64,000 bases of DNA from NCBI GenBank assembly GCA_903837605.1, contig CAILVF010000003.1, positions 1 to 64,000 of the forward strand, written 5' to 3'. Shown here one piece after another: positions 52,356 through 62,355 of this stretch. The notes under the pieces were generated by a model. That model saw only the letters and a program-made list of their open reading frames with translations, made no database searches and was not told the origin of the DNA. The number at the start of each line of letters is the position of its first letter. The first letter of the stretch is position 1. Position numbers and translations under genes: made by a program. Origin of the DNA: an uncultured Bacteroidales bacterium (GTDB taxonomy: Bacteria; Bacteroidota; Bacteroidia; Bacteroidales; FEN-979).

Positions 52356-53966
52356 ATGTCTTCTACTAAATATATTTTTGTAACCGGCGGTGTAACTTCA
52401 TCACTCGGGAAAGGAATCATCTCCTCATCGATTGCTAAATTATTGGTTGCCAGGGGTTTTTCGGTAACGATACAGAAACTGGATCCGTACATTAACATTG
52501 ACCCGGGAACCCTGAACCCTTATGAACATGGAGAATGTTATGTAACAGAAGACGGAGCCGAGACGGATCTTGACCTTGGTCATTATGAGAGGTTCTCGAA
52601 CGTGCCAACCACCCAGGCAAATAATGTTACAACCGGCGTAGTATACCAGAGTGTAATTAACAAGGAACGAAAAGGTGAATTCCTTGGAGAAACGGTCCAG
52701 GTGATCCCTCATATCACTGATGAGATCAAAGCAAGGATCAAACTTCTTGCCACCAAGCGCCATTATGATTTCGTAATTACCGAGATAGGCGGAACCGTAG
52801 GCGACATTGAATCCCTGCCGTTTATTGAAACGGTGCGTCAGCTGAGATGGGAACTTGGCAAAGACAGCGTGGTTGTTCATCTTACCCTGGTCCCATACCT
52901 GGCTGCAGCGGGGGAATTAAAATCAAAACCCACTCAGCACTCAGTGAAGACTATGTTGGAACAAGGGGTTCAACCTGACATTATTGTTTGCCGTACCGAG
53001 AAACATCTTACCGAGAGCCTGAGGAATAAAATTGCTCTCTTCTGTAATGTCAATCCCTCCTCTGTGATTGAATGCATAGATGCAGAAAGTATCTATGAAG
53101 TGCCGATGCTGATGAGGCAGGAAAACCTGGATATCGAGATTCTCAGGAAAACCGATATGCCCACCGAAGGGATACCTGATCTTCGGGACTGGGAGAAATT
53201 CCTCTATACCTTAAAAAATCCAACATGCAATTTCAGCATTGGACTGGTTGGGAAATACGTTGAATTAAAGGATGCCTATAAATCCATTAACGAATCGATC
53301 ATCCATGCCGGTGTCGCGAATAGCTGCAAGGTTAATGTGATCTCCCTGCATTCTGAATTTATTGATGAAAACAATGTAGCTGAGAAACTGGGTGGCCTGA
53401 ACGGAATTCTTGTTGCCCCGGGTTTCGGTGAAAGGGGTATTGAAGGGAAGATCACCGCGATAAATTATGCCAGGACCCACAACATTCCTTTCTTCGGAAT
53501 CTGTTTGGGAATGCAGTGTGCAGTGATTGAATTTGCCCGAAACGTGCTGGGGATGAAAGGAGCCCATTCTACCGAATTCAATAAAAAGACCCCGTATCCC
53601 GTGATCGACATGATGGAAGAACAGAAGAAAATCATGGGTCTGGGGGGGACTATGAGACTTGGGGCATACCCTTGTAAGATCAGCAAGTCATCCAAGGTAT
53701 ACAAGATTTATAAAAAAGTAAATATTTCAGAAAGGCACAGGCACAGGTACGAATTCAATAATGCTTACCTGGGCAAATATGTTAAAGCCGGTTTTTTACC
53801 TGTTGGGGTAAATGAGAAAGACGACCTGGTTGAGATCATGGAACTCACCACCCATCCATGGTTTATAGGAGTGCAGTTTCATCCTGAATATAAGAGCACG
53901 GTTGCCACGCCCCATCCCCTTTTCGTAGCATTCATAAAAGCTGCCAGGGAATATATCCCGGGATAA
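52356..53966 (+). CDS. pyrG: CTP synthase
   Basis: The 536-residue enzyme makes CTP from UTP with glutamine as nitrogen source. The synthase domain begins KYIFVTGGVTSSLGKGI and includes CYVTEDGAETDLDLGHYERF. The glutaminase domain has the nucleophile in FFGICLGMQCAVIEFARN and the His-Glu pair in GVQFHPEYKS. Length and motifs are complete. Confidence 0.97.
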   Translation: MSSTKYIFVTGGVTSSLGKGIISSSIAKLLVARGFSVTIQKLDPYINIDPGTLNPYEHGECYVTEDGAETDLDLGHYERFSNVPTTQANNVTTGVVYQSVINKERKGEFLGETVQVIPHITDEIKARIKLLATKRHYDFVITEIGGTVGDIESLPFIETVRQLRWELGKDSVVVHLTLVPYLAAAGELKSKPTQHSVKTMLEQGVQPDIIVCRTEKHLTESLRNKIALFCNVNPSSVIECIDAESIYEVPMLMRQENLDIEILRKTDMPTEGIPDLRDWEKFLYTLKNPTCNFSIGLVGKYVELKDAYKSINESIIHAGVANSCKVNVISLHSEFIDENNVAEKLGGLNGILVAPGFGERGIEGKITAINYARTHNIPFFGICLGMQCAVIEFARNVLGMKGAHSTEFNKKTPYPVIDMMEEQKKIMGLGGTMRLGAYPCKISKSSKVYKIYKKVNISERHRHRYEFNNAYLGKYVKAGFLPVGVNEKDDLVEIMELTTHPWFIGVQFHPEYKSTVATPHPLFVAFIKAAREYIPG

Positions 53967-53977
53967 AGACATTTTCT

Positions 53978-53985
53978 TACCTTTG
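53978..53985 (+). promoter_or_regulatory. -7 box upstream of yidC
   Basis: TACCTTTG matches TAnnTTTG and lies just after the pyrG stop. Transcription from here would begin near 53992, at the edge of a hairpin in the leader. No -33 TTTG is seen. Confidence 0.45.
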
Positions 53986-53989
53986 CACC

Positions 53990-54008
53990 CCCAAATGCTG
54001 CATTTGGG
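53990..54008. other. perfect hairpin in the yidC leader
   Basis: CCCAAATG (53990-53997), loop CTG, and CATTTGGG (54001-54008) form a perfect 8-bp stem between the -7 box and the yidC start at 54027. No T run follows. Its position suggests a role in the leader or in mRNA stability. Confidence 0.5.
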
Positions 54009-54026
54009 ATTAATTAAACATCTTTC

Positions 54027-55979
54027 ATGAATAACAAGAACACGATAATCGGGCTCGTCCTCATCTTCGCAATTTTTATCGGGTATACATACCTGATGAG
54101 CCCATCCAAAGAACAGCTCATTGCGCAAAAGCGCAGGGCCGATTCAATGTACATGCTTAATATTCAGAAACAGCATGCCCAGATCACGGCAATCGCCAGG
54201 GAAAAAGCAATTTCAGTAGCGAGGGAAAAAGAGAAGTTTGTAGCCAGGGGTGAACATATTGATTCGGCAACCCTCACCAGGATGACCCTGAAGGGCGAAC
54301 TGGGGGTATTTGCCAATGCTGCCGTTGGAAAGGATACGTCCTACACGGTTGAGAACGATGTTTTTAAGTTGAAATTTATAAGCAGGGGCGGAAAAATAGG
54401 CAGGGTGGAACTGAAGAAATACCTTACCTGGGATAAGAAACCACTGGTGCTCATGGACAGCGACTCACTGAATTTCGGTATTTCGTTTTATGCAAATAAC
54501 CGCACCATAACCACAAACCGGCTTTATTTTCAGCCGTTCTGGCCTGATCAGTCCCATAAAGGACAAGCTTACATGAAAGTGAGCGGAAAAGATTCCCTGC
54601 AATTCGGCATGAGGTTGTTTGTAGCAACATCTGATACCGGTTTCAACAAAGACCAGTACATCGAATTTCTCTATACCGTCAGGGGCAATGACTATATGTT
54701 GAGGTACCAGGTGAATTTTGTTGGAATGGAACAGGCTATCGATGCCGGGAATAAATTCATCGTGCTCACCTGGAACGATAAACTGAAAAATCTAGAGAAA
54801 AGCCAGAAGATGGAGAGGATGACAACCACTCTCTATTACAAATATGACCAGGATAAGGTAGATTACATTTCTGAGACCAAGGATGAAGAACACTACCTGA
54901 AAAATGAAAAGATCAAATGGTTTGCTTTCAAACAGCAGTTTTTCACAAGTGTCCTCATTTCCGATACATACCTGACTGAGCCCAGGCTGAGGACCCAGGG
55001 TATGCAGGGGCCTTCGTTTTACCTGAAGAACATGTATGCCGAAGCCGGGATACCGTTTTCAGTTAAGGAAACAAAATCGGTGGGGATGTCGATTTACTTC
55101 GGCCCCAACAAGTTCTATCAGCTAAAAAACTATAAGCTTGACCTGGAAAAACAGATCCCGCTCGGCTGGAGTTTTTTCCTGATGGCCTGGATCAATATTT
55201 ACGCGGTAATCCCGGTATTCACTTTCTTCGGGAACCTTGGCTGGAACTATGGCATTATCATCTTGGTTCTTACCATACTCCTCAAGATAGTGCTGTTCCC
55301 GATCGCATACAAAACTTATAAATCCTCGGCCAAAATGAGGGTGCTTAAGCCCGACATTGACGAGCTGAATAAAAAATTCCCAAAAAAGGACGATGCGCTG
55401 AAAAAACAGCAGGCGACCATGGACCTGTATAAAAAAGCCGGTGTGAACCCTATGGCAGGCTGCATCCCGATGTTACTCCAGTTTCCCATCCTCATCGCCA
55501 TGTTCCGCTTCTTCCCTTCTTCCATAGAACTGAGGCAACAGCCGTTCCTTTGGGCTACCGACCTTTCATCATATGATTCAATATGGACTTTCCCGGGAGG
55601 TTTCAACCTGCCATGGTATGGTAACCATGTAAGTCTTTTTGCCCTGCTGATGACAATCTCCAGTGTGATTTACACCAGGATCAACGACCAGATGATGGGC
55701 AGTACCCAGCAGCAGATGCCGGGGATGAAAACCATGATGTATATGATGCCGGTGATGTTCCTCTTCTGGTTTAATGACTATTCGTCAGGCCTGAGCTATT
55801 ATTACCTGCTTGCCAACCTTCTCACATTTGCCCAGATTTACCTTATCCGTGCATTCCTGGATGAAAAGAAACTGCATGCCCAGATCGAAGCCAATAAGAA
55901 AAAACCGGTAAAGAAATCCGGTTTCCAGAAACGGCTTGAAGATATGGCCAAACAGCGCGGCGTGTCTACGAAACGATAG
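54027..55979 (+). CDS. yidC: membrane protein insertase YidC
   Basis: The 650-residue insertase has an N-terminal membrane helix (about 5-22), a large periplasmic domain (to about 370), and the conserved five-helix core. The core includes GWNYGIIILVLTILLKIVLFPIA (with the central cavity Lys/Arg region) and GCIPMLLQFPILIAMFRFFPSS. The C-terminal end is basic (KKPVKKSGFQKRLED). It inserts membrane proteins, alone or with SecYEG. YajC, another Sec-associated protein, is encoded 5 kb away in the window. Confidence 0.96.
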   Translation: MNNKNTIIGLVLIFAIFIGYTYLMSPSKEQLIAQKRRADSMYMLNIQKQHAQITAIAREKAISVAREKEKFVARGEHIDSATLTRMTLKGELGVFANAAVGKDTSYTVENDVFKLKFISRGGKIGRVELKKYLTWDKKPLVLMDSDSLNFGISFYANNRTITTNRLYFQPFWPDQSHKGQAYMKVSGKDSLQFGMRLFVATSDTGFNKDQYIEFLYTVRGNDYMLRYQVNFVGMEQAIDAGNKFIVLTWNDKLKNLEKSQKMERMTTTLYYKYDQDKVDYISETKDEEHYLKNEKIKWFAFKQQFFTSVLISDTYLTEPRLRTQGMQGPSFYLKNMYAEAGIPFSVKETKSVGMSIYFGPNKFYQLKNYKLDLEKQIPLGWSFFLMAWINIYAVIPVFTFFGNLGWNYGIIILVLTILLKIVLFPIAYKTYKSSAKMRVLKPDIDELNKKFPKKDDALKKQQATMDLYKKAGVNPMAGCIPMLLQFPILIAMFRFFPSSIELRQQPFLWATDLSSYDSIWTFPGGFNLPWYGNHVSLFALLMTISSVIYTRINDQMMGSTQQQMPGMKTMMYMMPVMFLFWFNDYSSGLSYYYLLANLLTFAQIYLIRAFLDEKKLHAQIEANKKKPVKKSGFQKRLEDMAKQRGVSTKR

Positions 55980-55996
55980 CCAGTCACCAGTCACTT

Positions 55997-56740
55997 CTAT
56001 CCAAGGTACGACAGGAACAAATTCAAACCTTCCTGCTTTGACTTGTCGAAGCCGTAAGAAATGTTTTCGGTGAGATACTTCCTGCAATCGGCATTCTTAG
56101 GCAATCTTGTTGAGTAAAAATCAAGTACCTGGTCAATATTCTGTACGCCGTGATGGAGGGCCTTGTTGAATTGACCCAGTAAGGTTTCGGGAAGGGGCCT
56201 GGTCGACACCCAGACCGCAAACACAAATGGAAGCCCGGTATACCTTATCCATTCCCCAGCAAGATCATAAGAATAAGCATACCGGTTGCGCATCCCGAAT
56301 GTTTTGTCCCCGATCGCAACTATAGCCTCTTTCATTCTCGGATCTTCAGCCTGTCCTGGTTGAAGTCTTTCAAAAACCGGGTCTGTTTTCCAGAATGAGC
56401 GGGAAAGAACCTGCACCAGCCTTGCGGAAGTTCTGGAATCAAAATCCAGATAGATTTTTTTAATCTTCTCAAGCGGTTTATTCGATAATAAAAGCACGGT
56501 AATTACCTCTTTTACGGCTCCAAGGCAATAGTTGGAAATAATATGGTAATTCCTGAAATCGGGCAATGCGCCGGCAGGCACAAGGGCAATATCAGCCTCA
56601 CCTGATTTCAACCGTTCGGCACACATTGAAGGCACCTCAAGGTAGAGGTGATAATCCTGAAGGTAGCCCGATTGCTGGATACCATATACAAATGGATAAG
56701 TATTCAGGTAGGAAACGGCCGATATGTTAAGTGTTTTCAT
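55997..56740 (-). CDS. mqnA: menaquinone biosynthesis enzyme, MqnA/MqnD family
   Basis: The 247-residue protein starts ISAVSYLNTYPFVYGI, which is the opening of chorismate dehydratase (MqnA) of the futalosine pathway. The substrate-binding fold continues with GEADIALVPAGALPDF. MqnD belongs to the same family, so the assignment to MqnA rests on the SYLNTYP motif. I chose the ATG at 56740; the nine residues before it in frame are not conserved. No other pathway genes are in the window. Confidence 0.8.
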   Translation of the reverse strand: MKTLNISAVSYLNTYPFVYGIQQSGYLQDYHLYLEVPSMCAERLKSGEADIALVPAGALPDFRNYHIISNYCLGAVKEVITVLLLSNKPLEKIKKIYLDFDSRTSARLVQVLSRSFWKTDPVFERLQPGQAEDPRMKEAIVAIGDKTFGMRNRYAYSYDLAGEWIRYTGLPFVFAVWVSTRPLPETLLGQFNKALHHGVQNIDQVLDFYSTRLPKNADCRKYLTENISYGFDKSKQEGLNLFLSYLG

Positions 56741-56781
56741 GAGTGGACGTTTGACATAAAGACACAATGAACATATGTAAC

Positions 56782-56813
56782 TTTGTTACTGTGTAAAATT
56801 TTTTCTATTTTTG
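56782..56813 (+). promoter_or_regulatory. strong Bacteroidota promoter
   Basis: TTTG (56782-56785), 20 bases, and TATTTTTG (56806-56813) match the primary-sigma consensus fully. Transcription would begin about ten bases before the ATG at 56830, and may cover the TonB receptor gene as well. Confidence 0.75.
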
Positions 56814-56829
56814 CGGAACGAATATACAC

Positions 56830-57324
56830 ATGAAAAGGAAACTTGCCACATATTTTCTTCTGGTCTTAATGACTTTTCATGCGGCAGGGTTTTACCTTGT
56901 GTTCGAAATAAACCGTTTCCTGGTCAAGCGTGAGATGTCGGTAAAGATATCATCCGACAGAAGTATCACTATTGAGAAAATAGTTGTTACCGTGCCATGT
57001 TCTTATCTGAAGATCATCGATCAGACAGAGATCGAATACAAGGGTGAAATGTACGATGTGATCTGCAGGACAGCAAAAGGAAGTACAACGGTGTTCTTTG
57101 GTATTCACGACACCGGGGAGGATAGCATCAATAACGGCATCTCAAAGATGATGAAAGATCAGACGAAACACCTTCTGATCCCTATATTCAGCACTATTGC
57201 CGTGCTTGAGGAACAGGATGCCGGGCTTGCAGAAAGCGGAAGTGACGTCAGTTACATCACTGTTAACCGCGAGACTGAATCCGCAATCAGAAGTATACCC
57301 GAAACTCCTCCCAAAGCCTGCTGA
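56830..57324 (+). CDS. short exported protein of unknown function upstream of a TonB receptor
   Basis: The 164-residue protein has an N-terminal hydrophobic helix (about 6-24, ending near the EINRF turn) that could be a signal or an anchor. The rest is soluble with two cysteines, one the C-terminal residue. No family is recognised. It is the first gene downstream of a near-perfect promoter and precedes the TonB-dependent receptor gene by 66 bases, so it may be co-expressed with it. Confidence 0.65.
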   Translation: MKRKLATYFLLVLMTFHAAGFYLVFEINRFLVKREMSVKISSDRSITIEKIVVTVPCSYLKIIDQTEIEYKGEMYDVICRTAKGSTTVFFGIHDTGEDSINNGISKMMKDQTKHLLIPIFSTIAVLEEQDAGLAESGSDVSYITVNRETESAIRSIPETPPKAC

Positions 57325-57390
57325 TCCTTTCAGTCAGCCTATCAGGGCATCCGGTTATTTTTATTAAGTTTTCATTTTAAATTTTTCGTA

Positions 57391-59811
57391 ATGAATACAC
57401 GATATATCTATATTATTATTTTCCTGCTCGTCACATCCTTTGTGCAGGGGCAGACAATCAAAGTTCTTGACAAATCAGACCTCCAGCCTGTAGAAGGAGT
57501 TACTATAACCAACCAGGCCAGGACCCTTCTGGTTACGACTGCTGTTACAGGTACTGCAGATATCTCGGGCTTCACCGCCGGCGAGAATCTTTTTTTCAAT
57601 CACGTAGCCTTTCAGCCTCTTCATTTTACCAAAGCTGATCTCCAGGCGATGAATAATACAATTTACATGCTGGAAGACATTATCAGGCTTGATGAATTTG
57701 TTGTATCAGCCAACAGGACCGACGAAAAACGTTCAGACATTCCGAACAAGATCGAGGTCATCCAGGCAAAAGACATCACTTTCCAGAACCCGCAGAATTC
57801 AGCCATCATGCTTGAGCAGACCGGGCAGGTCTTTGTTCAGTCAAGCCAGATGGGCGGCGGAAGCCCTGTTCTGCGTGGTTTCGAGGCCAATAAGGTGCTG
57901 CTGGTTGTTGATGGCGTGCGCATGAACAATGCGATCTACCGTGCAGGCCACCTTCAGAATGCCATTACGGTTGATCCTTTCGGCCTGGCCTCGACAGAAA
58001 TTCTTTACGGGCCTGGTTCCACCATCTATGGCAGCGATGCTCTGGGCGGTGTGATCAATTTTATCACCAGAGACCCTGAACTCTCAGCAACAGGGAAGAC
58101 AGCCGTTCACGGCAGCGTAATGGGACGCTTCTCATCCGCCAACCTGGAAAAGACAGGCGGTGTAAACCTGAATCTCGGCTGGAAGAAACTTGCTGTCCTG
58201 CTGAACTTTTCATACAGCGATTTCAGCGACCTCCGTGAAGGACGGGTTTCAAATCCTGCCTACGGCACATTCGGCCAGCGTCTTTTCTATGCTGACCGGA
58301 TCGACGGAAAGGATTATACAGTTGCCAACGACAAACCCTGGATCCAGAAGCAATCAGCATATTCCCAGTACAATTTCCTTGGGAAAGTACTGTTCCAGCC
58401 TGGTAAGTCAAGCAGGTATATCCTCAATTTCCAGTATTCCAACTCCAGCAACATCCCGCGTTATGACCGGCTGACCGAAATGCAGAACGACAGCACCATG
58501 AGCTATTCTGAATGGTATTACGGACCGCAGACAAGGCTGTTCGGTTCGCTCAAGGCAGAGTATAATCTTGACGCCGTCATTTTTGATCACGCTTCGATTA
58601 TCCTGGCTTATCAGCATGTCAATGAAGACCGCATCCAGCGCAGTTTCGGGAGTTCGAAGAAAAAGTACAACCTCGAGAAGGTGGCAGTTTATTCGGTGAA
58701 CGCCGATTTCGACAAGAAGCTTTGTACTAAGGATATCCTTCATTACGGAGTTGAATTGAGTTACAACAATGTCGGTTCCAAAGCCTACAATGAGAACATA
58801 AATACCGGCTCAATCACGTATGACCGTGCCACCCGTTTCCCCGACCAGAAAGCCAACATGATGTACCTGTCGGCCTATCTTTCCAATGTCTGGAGCATAA
58901 GCAAAGCATTCTCCTTTTCCCAGGGGATCCGTTTCAACTTTGTAACCCTTAATGCAGCATACTCCGACACGATGGTGAAACTCACCCCGATCCCTTTCGA
59001 TCCGAATATCAGCCAGAAGAATACAGCTCTGAACGGGTATCTTGGCCTGGTTGCCACACCGGGTCATGACTGGAAATTCTCGCTTATCGGATCCACCGGT
59101 TTCAGGGCTCCGAATATTGACGACCTTACCAAGCTCAATGTGGTTACAGGCAGGACCATTGTTGTTCCGAACCCGAACCTGAAACCTGAAAACTCATATA
59201 ACATGGAACTGACCATCGGAAAGACCATTGGCGGCAAGATCCATCTTGAGGGAACGGCTTATTACAACTGGCTAAACAATGCCCAGGTTATTAAGCCGAT
59301 CATGTACAATGGCAAGGATTCACTTGAGATCGACGGGCAGAAGTACCAGACTCTGGGACTCACAAATACGGGCCATGCCTATGTTTGCGGATTCCAGGGA
59401 AGCATTCTTGCGCAGGTGACCCGTAATTTTTCGGTTGTCAGTAATCTTACATACACCTATGGTTATGACGAGACTAACAGTGTTCCGCTGGATCATATTC
59501 CCCCTGTTTTTGGTATGACTTCATTCCGCCTCGAGCTGAAAAAGTTCAAGGGTGATTTCTATGTAATGTACAACGGATGGAAACGCATCAGCCAGTACAG
59601 CAACAGCGGGGAGGATAACGAACTATACGCAACGGCCTACGGCATGCCATCCTGGTATACACTGAACCTGAAACTCAGCTACCAGATCGTAAAATATGTG
59701 AATGTGGAACTGGGAATGGAAAATATTCTGGATGAAAACTACAGGAAGTTCTCTTCAGGGATAAGCAGCCCGGGAAGGAATATAATCGCAGCCTTACGCG
59801 CCAATTTCTAG
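57391..59811 (+). CDS. TonB-dependent outer-membrane receptor
   Basis: The 806-residue receptor has a signal peptide ending near FVQGQ. A short carboxypeptidase-regulatory-like beta domain (about 22-100) precedes the plug. The plug (about 115-230) contains the motifs SPVLRGFEANKVLLVVDGVRMN and GPGSTIYGSDALGGVINF. The beta-barrel ends in ALRANF, an aromatic C-terminus. The barrel carries NPNLKPENSYNMEL, a motif of the hemin/transferrin-type receptors, which hints at iron or heme import; the ligand is not proven. It overlaps the 3' end of coaE by 18 bases. Confidence 0.92.
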   Translation: MNTRYIYIIIFLLVTSFVQGQTIKVLDKSDLQPVEGVTITNQARTLLVTTAVTGTADISGFTAGENLFFNHVAFQPLHFTKADLQAMNNTIYMLEDIIRLDEFVVSANRTDEKRSDIPNKIEVIQAKDITFQNPQNSAIMLEQTGQVFVQSSQMGGGSPVLRGFEANKVLLVVDGVRMNNAIYRAGHLQNAITVDPFGLASTEILYGPGSTIYGSDALGGVINFITRDPELSATGKTAVHGSVMGRFSSANLEKTGGVNLNLGWKKLAVLLNFSYSDFSDLREGRVSNPAYGTFGQRLFYADRIDGKDYTVANDKPWIQKQSAYSQYNFLGKVLFQPGKSSRYILNFQYSNSSNIPRYDRLTEMQNDSTMSYSEWYYGPQTRLFGSLKAEYNLDAVIFDHASIILAYQHVNEDRIQRSFGSSKKKYNLEKVAVYSVNADFDKKLCTKDILHYGVELSYNNVGSKAYNENINTGSITYDRATRFPDQKANMMYLSAYLSNVWSISKAFSFSQGIRFNFVTLNAAYSDTMVKLTPIPFDPNISQKNTALNGYLGLVATPGHDWKFSLIGSTGFRAPNIDDLTKLNVVTGRTIVVPNPNLKPENSYNMELTIGKTIGGKIHLEGTAYYNWLNNAQVIKPIMYNGKDSLEIDGQKYQTLGLTNTGHAYVCGFQGSILAQVTRNFSVVSNLTYTYGYDETNSVPLDHIPPVFGMTSFRLELKKFKGDFYVMYNGWKRISQYSNSGEDNELYATAYGMPSWYTLNLKLSYQIVKYVNVELGMENILDENYRKFSSGISSPGRNIIAALRANF

Positions 59812-60381
59812 AAGCGACTTATGAATTGCCATCACCTGCGGAATGACCAGGTGGGTGCCGTCATTGATGATGACAAAGTCCGACATCCGGGCTTTGTCAT
59901 CATCTTTTATCTGGTATTGCATCCTTGCAAGCACATGTTCCCTGCTGGTCCCGTCACGGGCCATAACCCTTGCAATGGCCCTTTCTTCCGGGCATGAAAC
60001 ATGGATAATCCTGTCGAACTCTTTGTTATAGCCGCTTTCAAAGAGAATAGCCGCTTCCATGATGACATAAGGAGCCAGTGACTCAGACGAAATCCATTTG
60101 TTAAATTCCTTTAGCACCAGGGGATGCATGATGCCATTCAAATGGTTTAATGACTGCCGGTCACCGAATACCAGGGATGCCAGTTTCCTTTTATCTATCA
60201 ATCCGTTCACGATGATATCCTTCCCGAAAGACCTGGCAATTTCATCAATTACTTCGGGGGTGCCGAGGAACTTTTTTGACTCCTCGTCTGCATGAAAGAC
60301 CGGGATGCCAAGAGAGGAAAAGATTGAAGCAACGGCCGATTTGCCGCTTCCAATATTGCCGGTAAGCCCTGCTTTCAGCAT
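59794..60381 (-). CDS. coaE: dephospho-CoA kinase
   Basis: The 195-residue enzyme performs the last step of coenzyme A synthesis. It has the P-loop GLTGNIGSGKSAVASIF at the N-terminus and the substrate motif GIPVFHADEES. It is the last gene of a four-gene run (DUF1573, yajC, ybbR-like, coaE) and its end overlaps the TonB receptor gene on the opposite strand. Confidence 0.93.
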   Translation of the reverse strand: MLKAGLTGNIGSGKSAVASIFSSLGIPVFHADEESKKFLGTPEVIDEIARSFGKDIIVNGLIDKRKLASLVFGDRQSLNHLNGIMHPLVLKEFNKWISSESLAPYVIMEAAILFESGYNKEFDRIIHVSCPEERAIARVMARDGTSREHVLARMQYQIKDDDKARMSDFVIINDGTHLVIPQVMAIHKSLLEIGA

Positions 60382-60389
60382 TCCAAACC

Positions 60390-60935
60390 TTATTTCACCT
60401 TGTTAAACCGGATGCTGTCATGCCTGGGCGCCAATACAGCAGCAGGCCGTGTAGCAATCTTCTGGATCTTTTTAGGAGCAAGTCTTTCAAGGTCGAAAAA
60501 CAAGGTGTCGGGAGATACCATGTACACTTCCGACTGAAAATTCATCTTTTCCTTGACCTCCCGGCCGAGATCCGCTGTAGGCAGGTACCCGCTGATCTGG
60601 TTATCTTCGGTGTAAAGTTTAATCTTCCTCAGGCTTACCGTATATTTTTGGTTCCTGGGCTGGATGAATTCCTCGGTAAAATAATCAAAGCCCTGTATCC
60701 TGATGCTGATCGTAAGGATGCTGTCGGAATACCCCGTCATCCTGAGGTTTGCAGGCAGGTTCGTGTAATGGATCCTGAAATTTGTAGTATAATAATAGTC
60801 ACGGGAAAGCCTTACAAGTGACCAGATAAAAACAGAAAGCACGAGGCATACCGCGAAAATGTACAGCTGGTGCCTGAATGTCTCCCCCCGGTTCTTTCTG
60901 GCTTTACCGATCAGATCAATAAACCCGCTTTTCAA
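60390..60935 (-). CDS. YbbR-like domain protein
   Basis: The 181-residue protein has one membrane helix (about 25-45: YIFAVCLVLSVFIWSLV) and a single extracytoplasmic YbbR/CdaR-like beta domain. CdaR-type proteins in Gram-positive bacteria regulate a diadenylate cyclase; the Bacteroidota versions, found as here between yajC and coaE, have no known partner. No cyclase gene is in the window. Confidence 0.8.
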   Translation of the reverse strand: MKSGFIDLIGKARKNRGETFRHQLYIFAVCLVLSVFIWSLVRLSRDYYYTTNFRIHYTNLPANLRMTGYSDSILTISIRIQGFDYFTEEFIQPRNQKYTVSLRKIKLYTEDNQISGYLPTADLGREVKEKMNFQSEVYMVSPDTLFFDLERLAPKKIQKIATRPAAVLAPRHDSIRFNKVK

Positions 60936-60944
60936 GGAACAAGG

Positions 60945-61271
60945 TTATTTATTCTCGATTGTCTGGCTTGTGTCAATAGCGATGGCCGATTTCTCTACCC
61001 GAAGCTTAACATTATTGTCAACTTCTATCGAAACTGTTGTTTCCTGGATCTCCACGATTTTACCGTGAATTCCGCCAATGGTGACTACTTTTTGCCCCTT
61101 GTCAAGAGTTTCCCTGAACTTTTTCTGGTCTTTGCTTCGCTTCATTTGCGGGCGGATGAAAAAGAAATAAAACACTACGATGATGAGCAGAAGCGGTAAA
61201 AAGGAATACCAGCCGTTCTGTGAGCTGCCCTGTGCCTGGGGAGCCATTAAAAGGATGTTAAGGATATTCAT
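60945..61271 (-). CDS. yajC: preprotein translocase subunit YajC
   Basis: The 108-residue protein has one membrane helix (about 23-43: [22 protein letters not shown]) followed by a soluble domain with [11 protein letters not shown]. It associates with SecDF. It lies 29 bases downstream of the DUF1573 gene and nine bases before the ybbR-like gene. Confidence 0.93.
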   Translation of the reverse strand: MNILNILLMAPQAQGSSQNGWYSFLPLLLIIVVFYFFFIRPQMKRSKDQKKFRETLDKGQKVVTIGGIHGKIVEIQETTVSIEVDNNVKLRVEKSAIAIDTSQTIENK

Positions 61272-61300
61272 ACTTGGAAATTTATTAAATAAAAGATTAA

Positions 61301-61777
61301 TTATTTGTCTGAATTCGGACCTGCGATCTCAGCTTTGATCCTGAGAAGCGTGGTATTAGGCTGGGTGTTTGCAACAACCAGTATGTTTTTTGACTGGAAA
61401 CCGTGTTTTCCCGCGCTGTTAAATGAGACTTTGATCACCCCTTTGTCGCCCGGGCGAATAGGGGCTTTGGAATATGAAGGTACTGTGCATCCGCAGGAAG
61501 TGCTAACGTCGACAATAATAAGATCGGTTTTCCCGGTATTTGTAAACTGGAATTCATAAGAAACCGATTCGCCCTGGATGATCTTGCCAAAATCATGCTC
61601 GATCTCTTCAAATTTGAATACAGGCAGAGATCCGGGATTACTCTGGCCATCGGCGGTATTCGGATTTTTCACCAGGTCGGTTGATATCTTCTCCTCTTTA
61701 TTTCCCGAAGAATTGCAGGAAGAGGTAAATATGACAGCCAGTACAAATAATATCAGGGATAAGCCTCTGAACTTCAT
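61301..61777 (-). CDS. DUF1573 lipoprotein
   Basis: The 158-residue lipoprotein (lipobox FTSSC, Cys about 21) carries a DUF1573 domain, recognised by [25 protein letters not shown] and by the [14 protein letters not shown] motif. The function of the family is unknown; the fold is immunoglobulin-like. It is the first gene of the yajC-coaE run. Confidence 0.9.
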   Translation of the reverse strand: MKFRGLSLILFVLAVIFTSSCNSSGNKEEKISTDLVKNPNTADGQSNPGSLPVFKFEEIEHDFGKIIQGESVSYEFQFTNTGKTDLIIVDVSTSCGCTVPSYSKAPIRPGDKGVIKVSFNSAGKHGFQSKNILVVANTQPNTTLLRIKAEIAGPNSDK

Positions 61778-61799
61778 AAGCTTTTATATTAGCGGACTG

Positions 61800-61807
61800 C
61801 AAAGGTA
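61800..61807 (-). promoter_or_regulatory. -7 box of the DUF1573-yajC-ybbR-coaE operon
   Basis: TACCTTTG on the minus strand exactly matches TAnnTTTG, 22 bases before the ATG at 61777. A -33 element is not obvious. Confidence 0.5.
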
Positions 61808-61857
61808 GTAATTATTTTGACTGAATTTGTACTTTTACACTCAACAAAAACACGAAA

Positions 61858-62355
61858 TTGAAGACCTATCTGATTGGTTTTATGGGATCGGGGAAGAGTG
61901 CCCTGGGAAGGCAGCTTGCCGGGCTGATGAATACCGGTTTCCTTGACCTCGATGAGATGTTCGAAGAACGATACCATATAAGCATTTTCGATTTTTTTGA
62001 AAAATACGACGAGGATAAGTTCAGAAGGATCGAAAAGGAGCTGCTGTTCGAGACGGCCGCACTTGCAAATATTGTGATTTCAACGGGAGGAGGAACTGCC
62101 TGTTTTTATGATAATATGAAATTTATCATGGAGAATGGGGTTTCGGTATATCTGCGGATGACATCCTCGGAACTGGCCATGCGCCTGAAGAATGTCAGGA
62201 AAAAGCGCCCATTGCTGAAAGACCTGCCTCCCGACGGACTGGAAACCTGGATTTCATCACAGCTCCTGGCCAGAGAAGTCTTTTACAATCAGGCAACCCA
62301 TGTGTTTTACCCTCTTCACCAGGATATCGGGGAACTGGTACTTAAGCTAAAGTAA
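61858..62355 (+). CDS. aroK: shikimate kinase
   Basis: The 165-residue enzyme phosphorylates shikimate in aromatic amino-acid synthesis. The P-loop GFMGSGKSALGRQLA is at residues 7-21, with FLDLDEMFEER following and the STGGGTACF motif near 80. The start is a TTG at 61858, as no ATG precedes the P-loop. Its last 14 bases overlap the end of the convergent rlmD gene. Confidence 0.93.
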   Translation: MKTYLIGFMGSGKSALGRQLAGLMNTGFLDLDEMFEERYHISIFDFFEKYDEDKFRRIEKELLFETAALANIVISTGGGTACFYDNMKFIMENGVSVYLRMTSSELAMRLKNVRKKRPLLKDLPPDGLETWISSQLLAREVFYNQATHVFYPLHQDIGELVLKLK

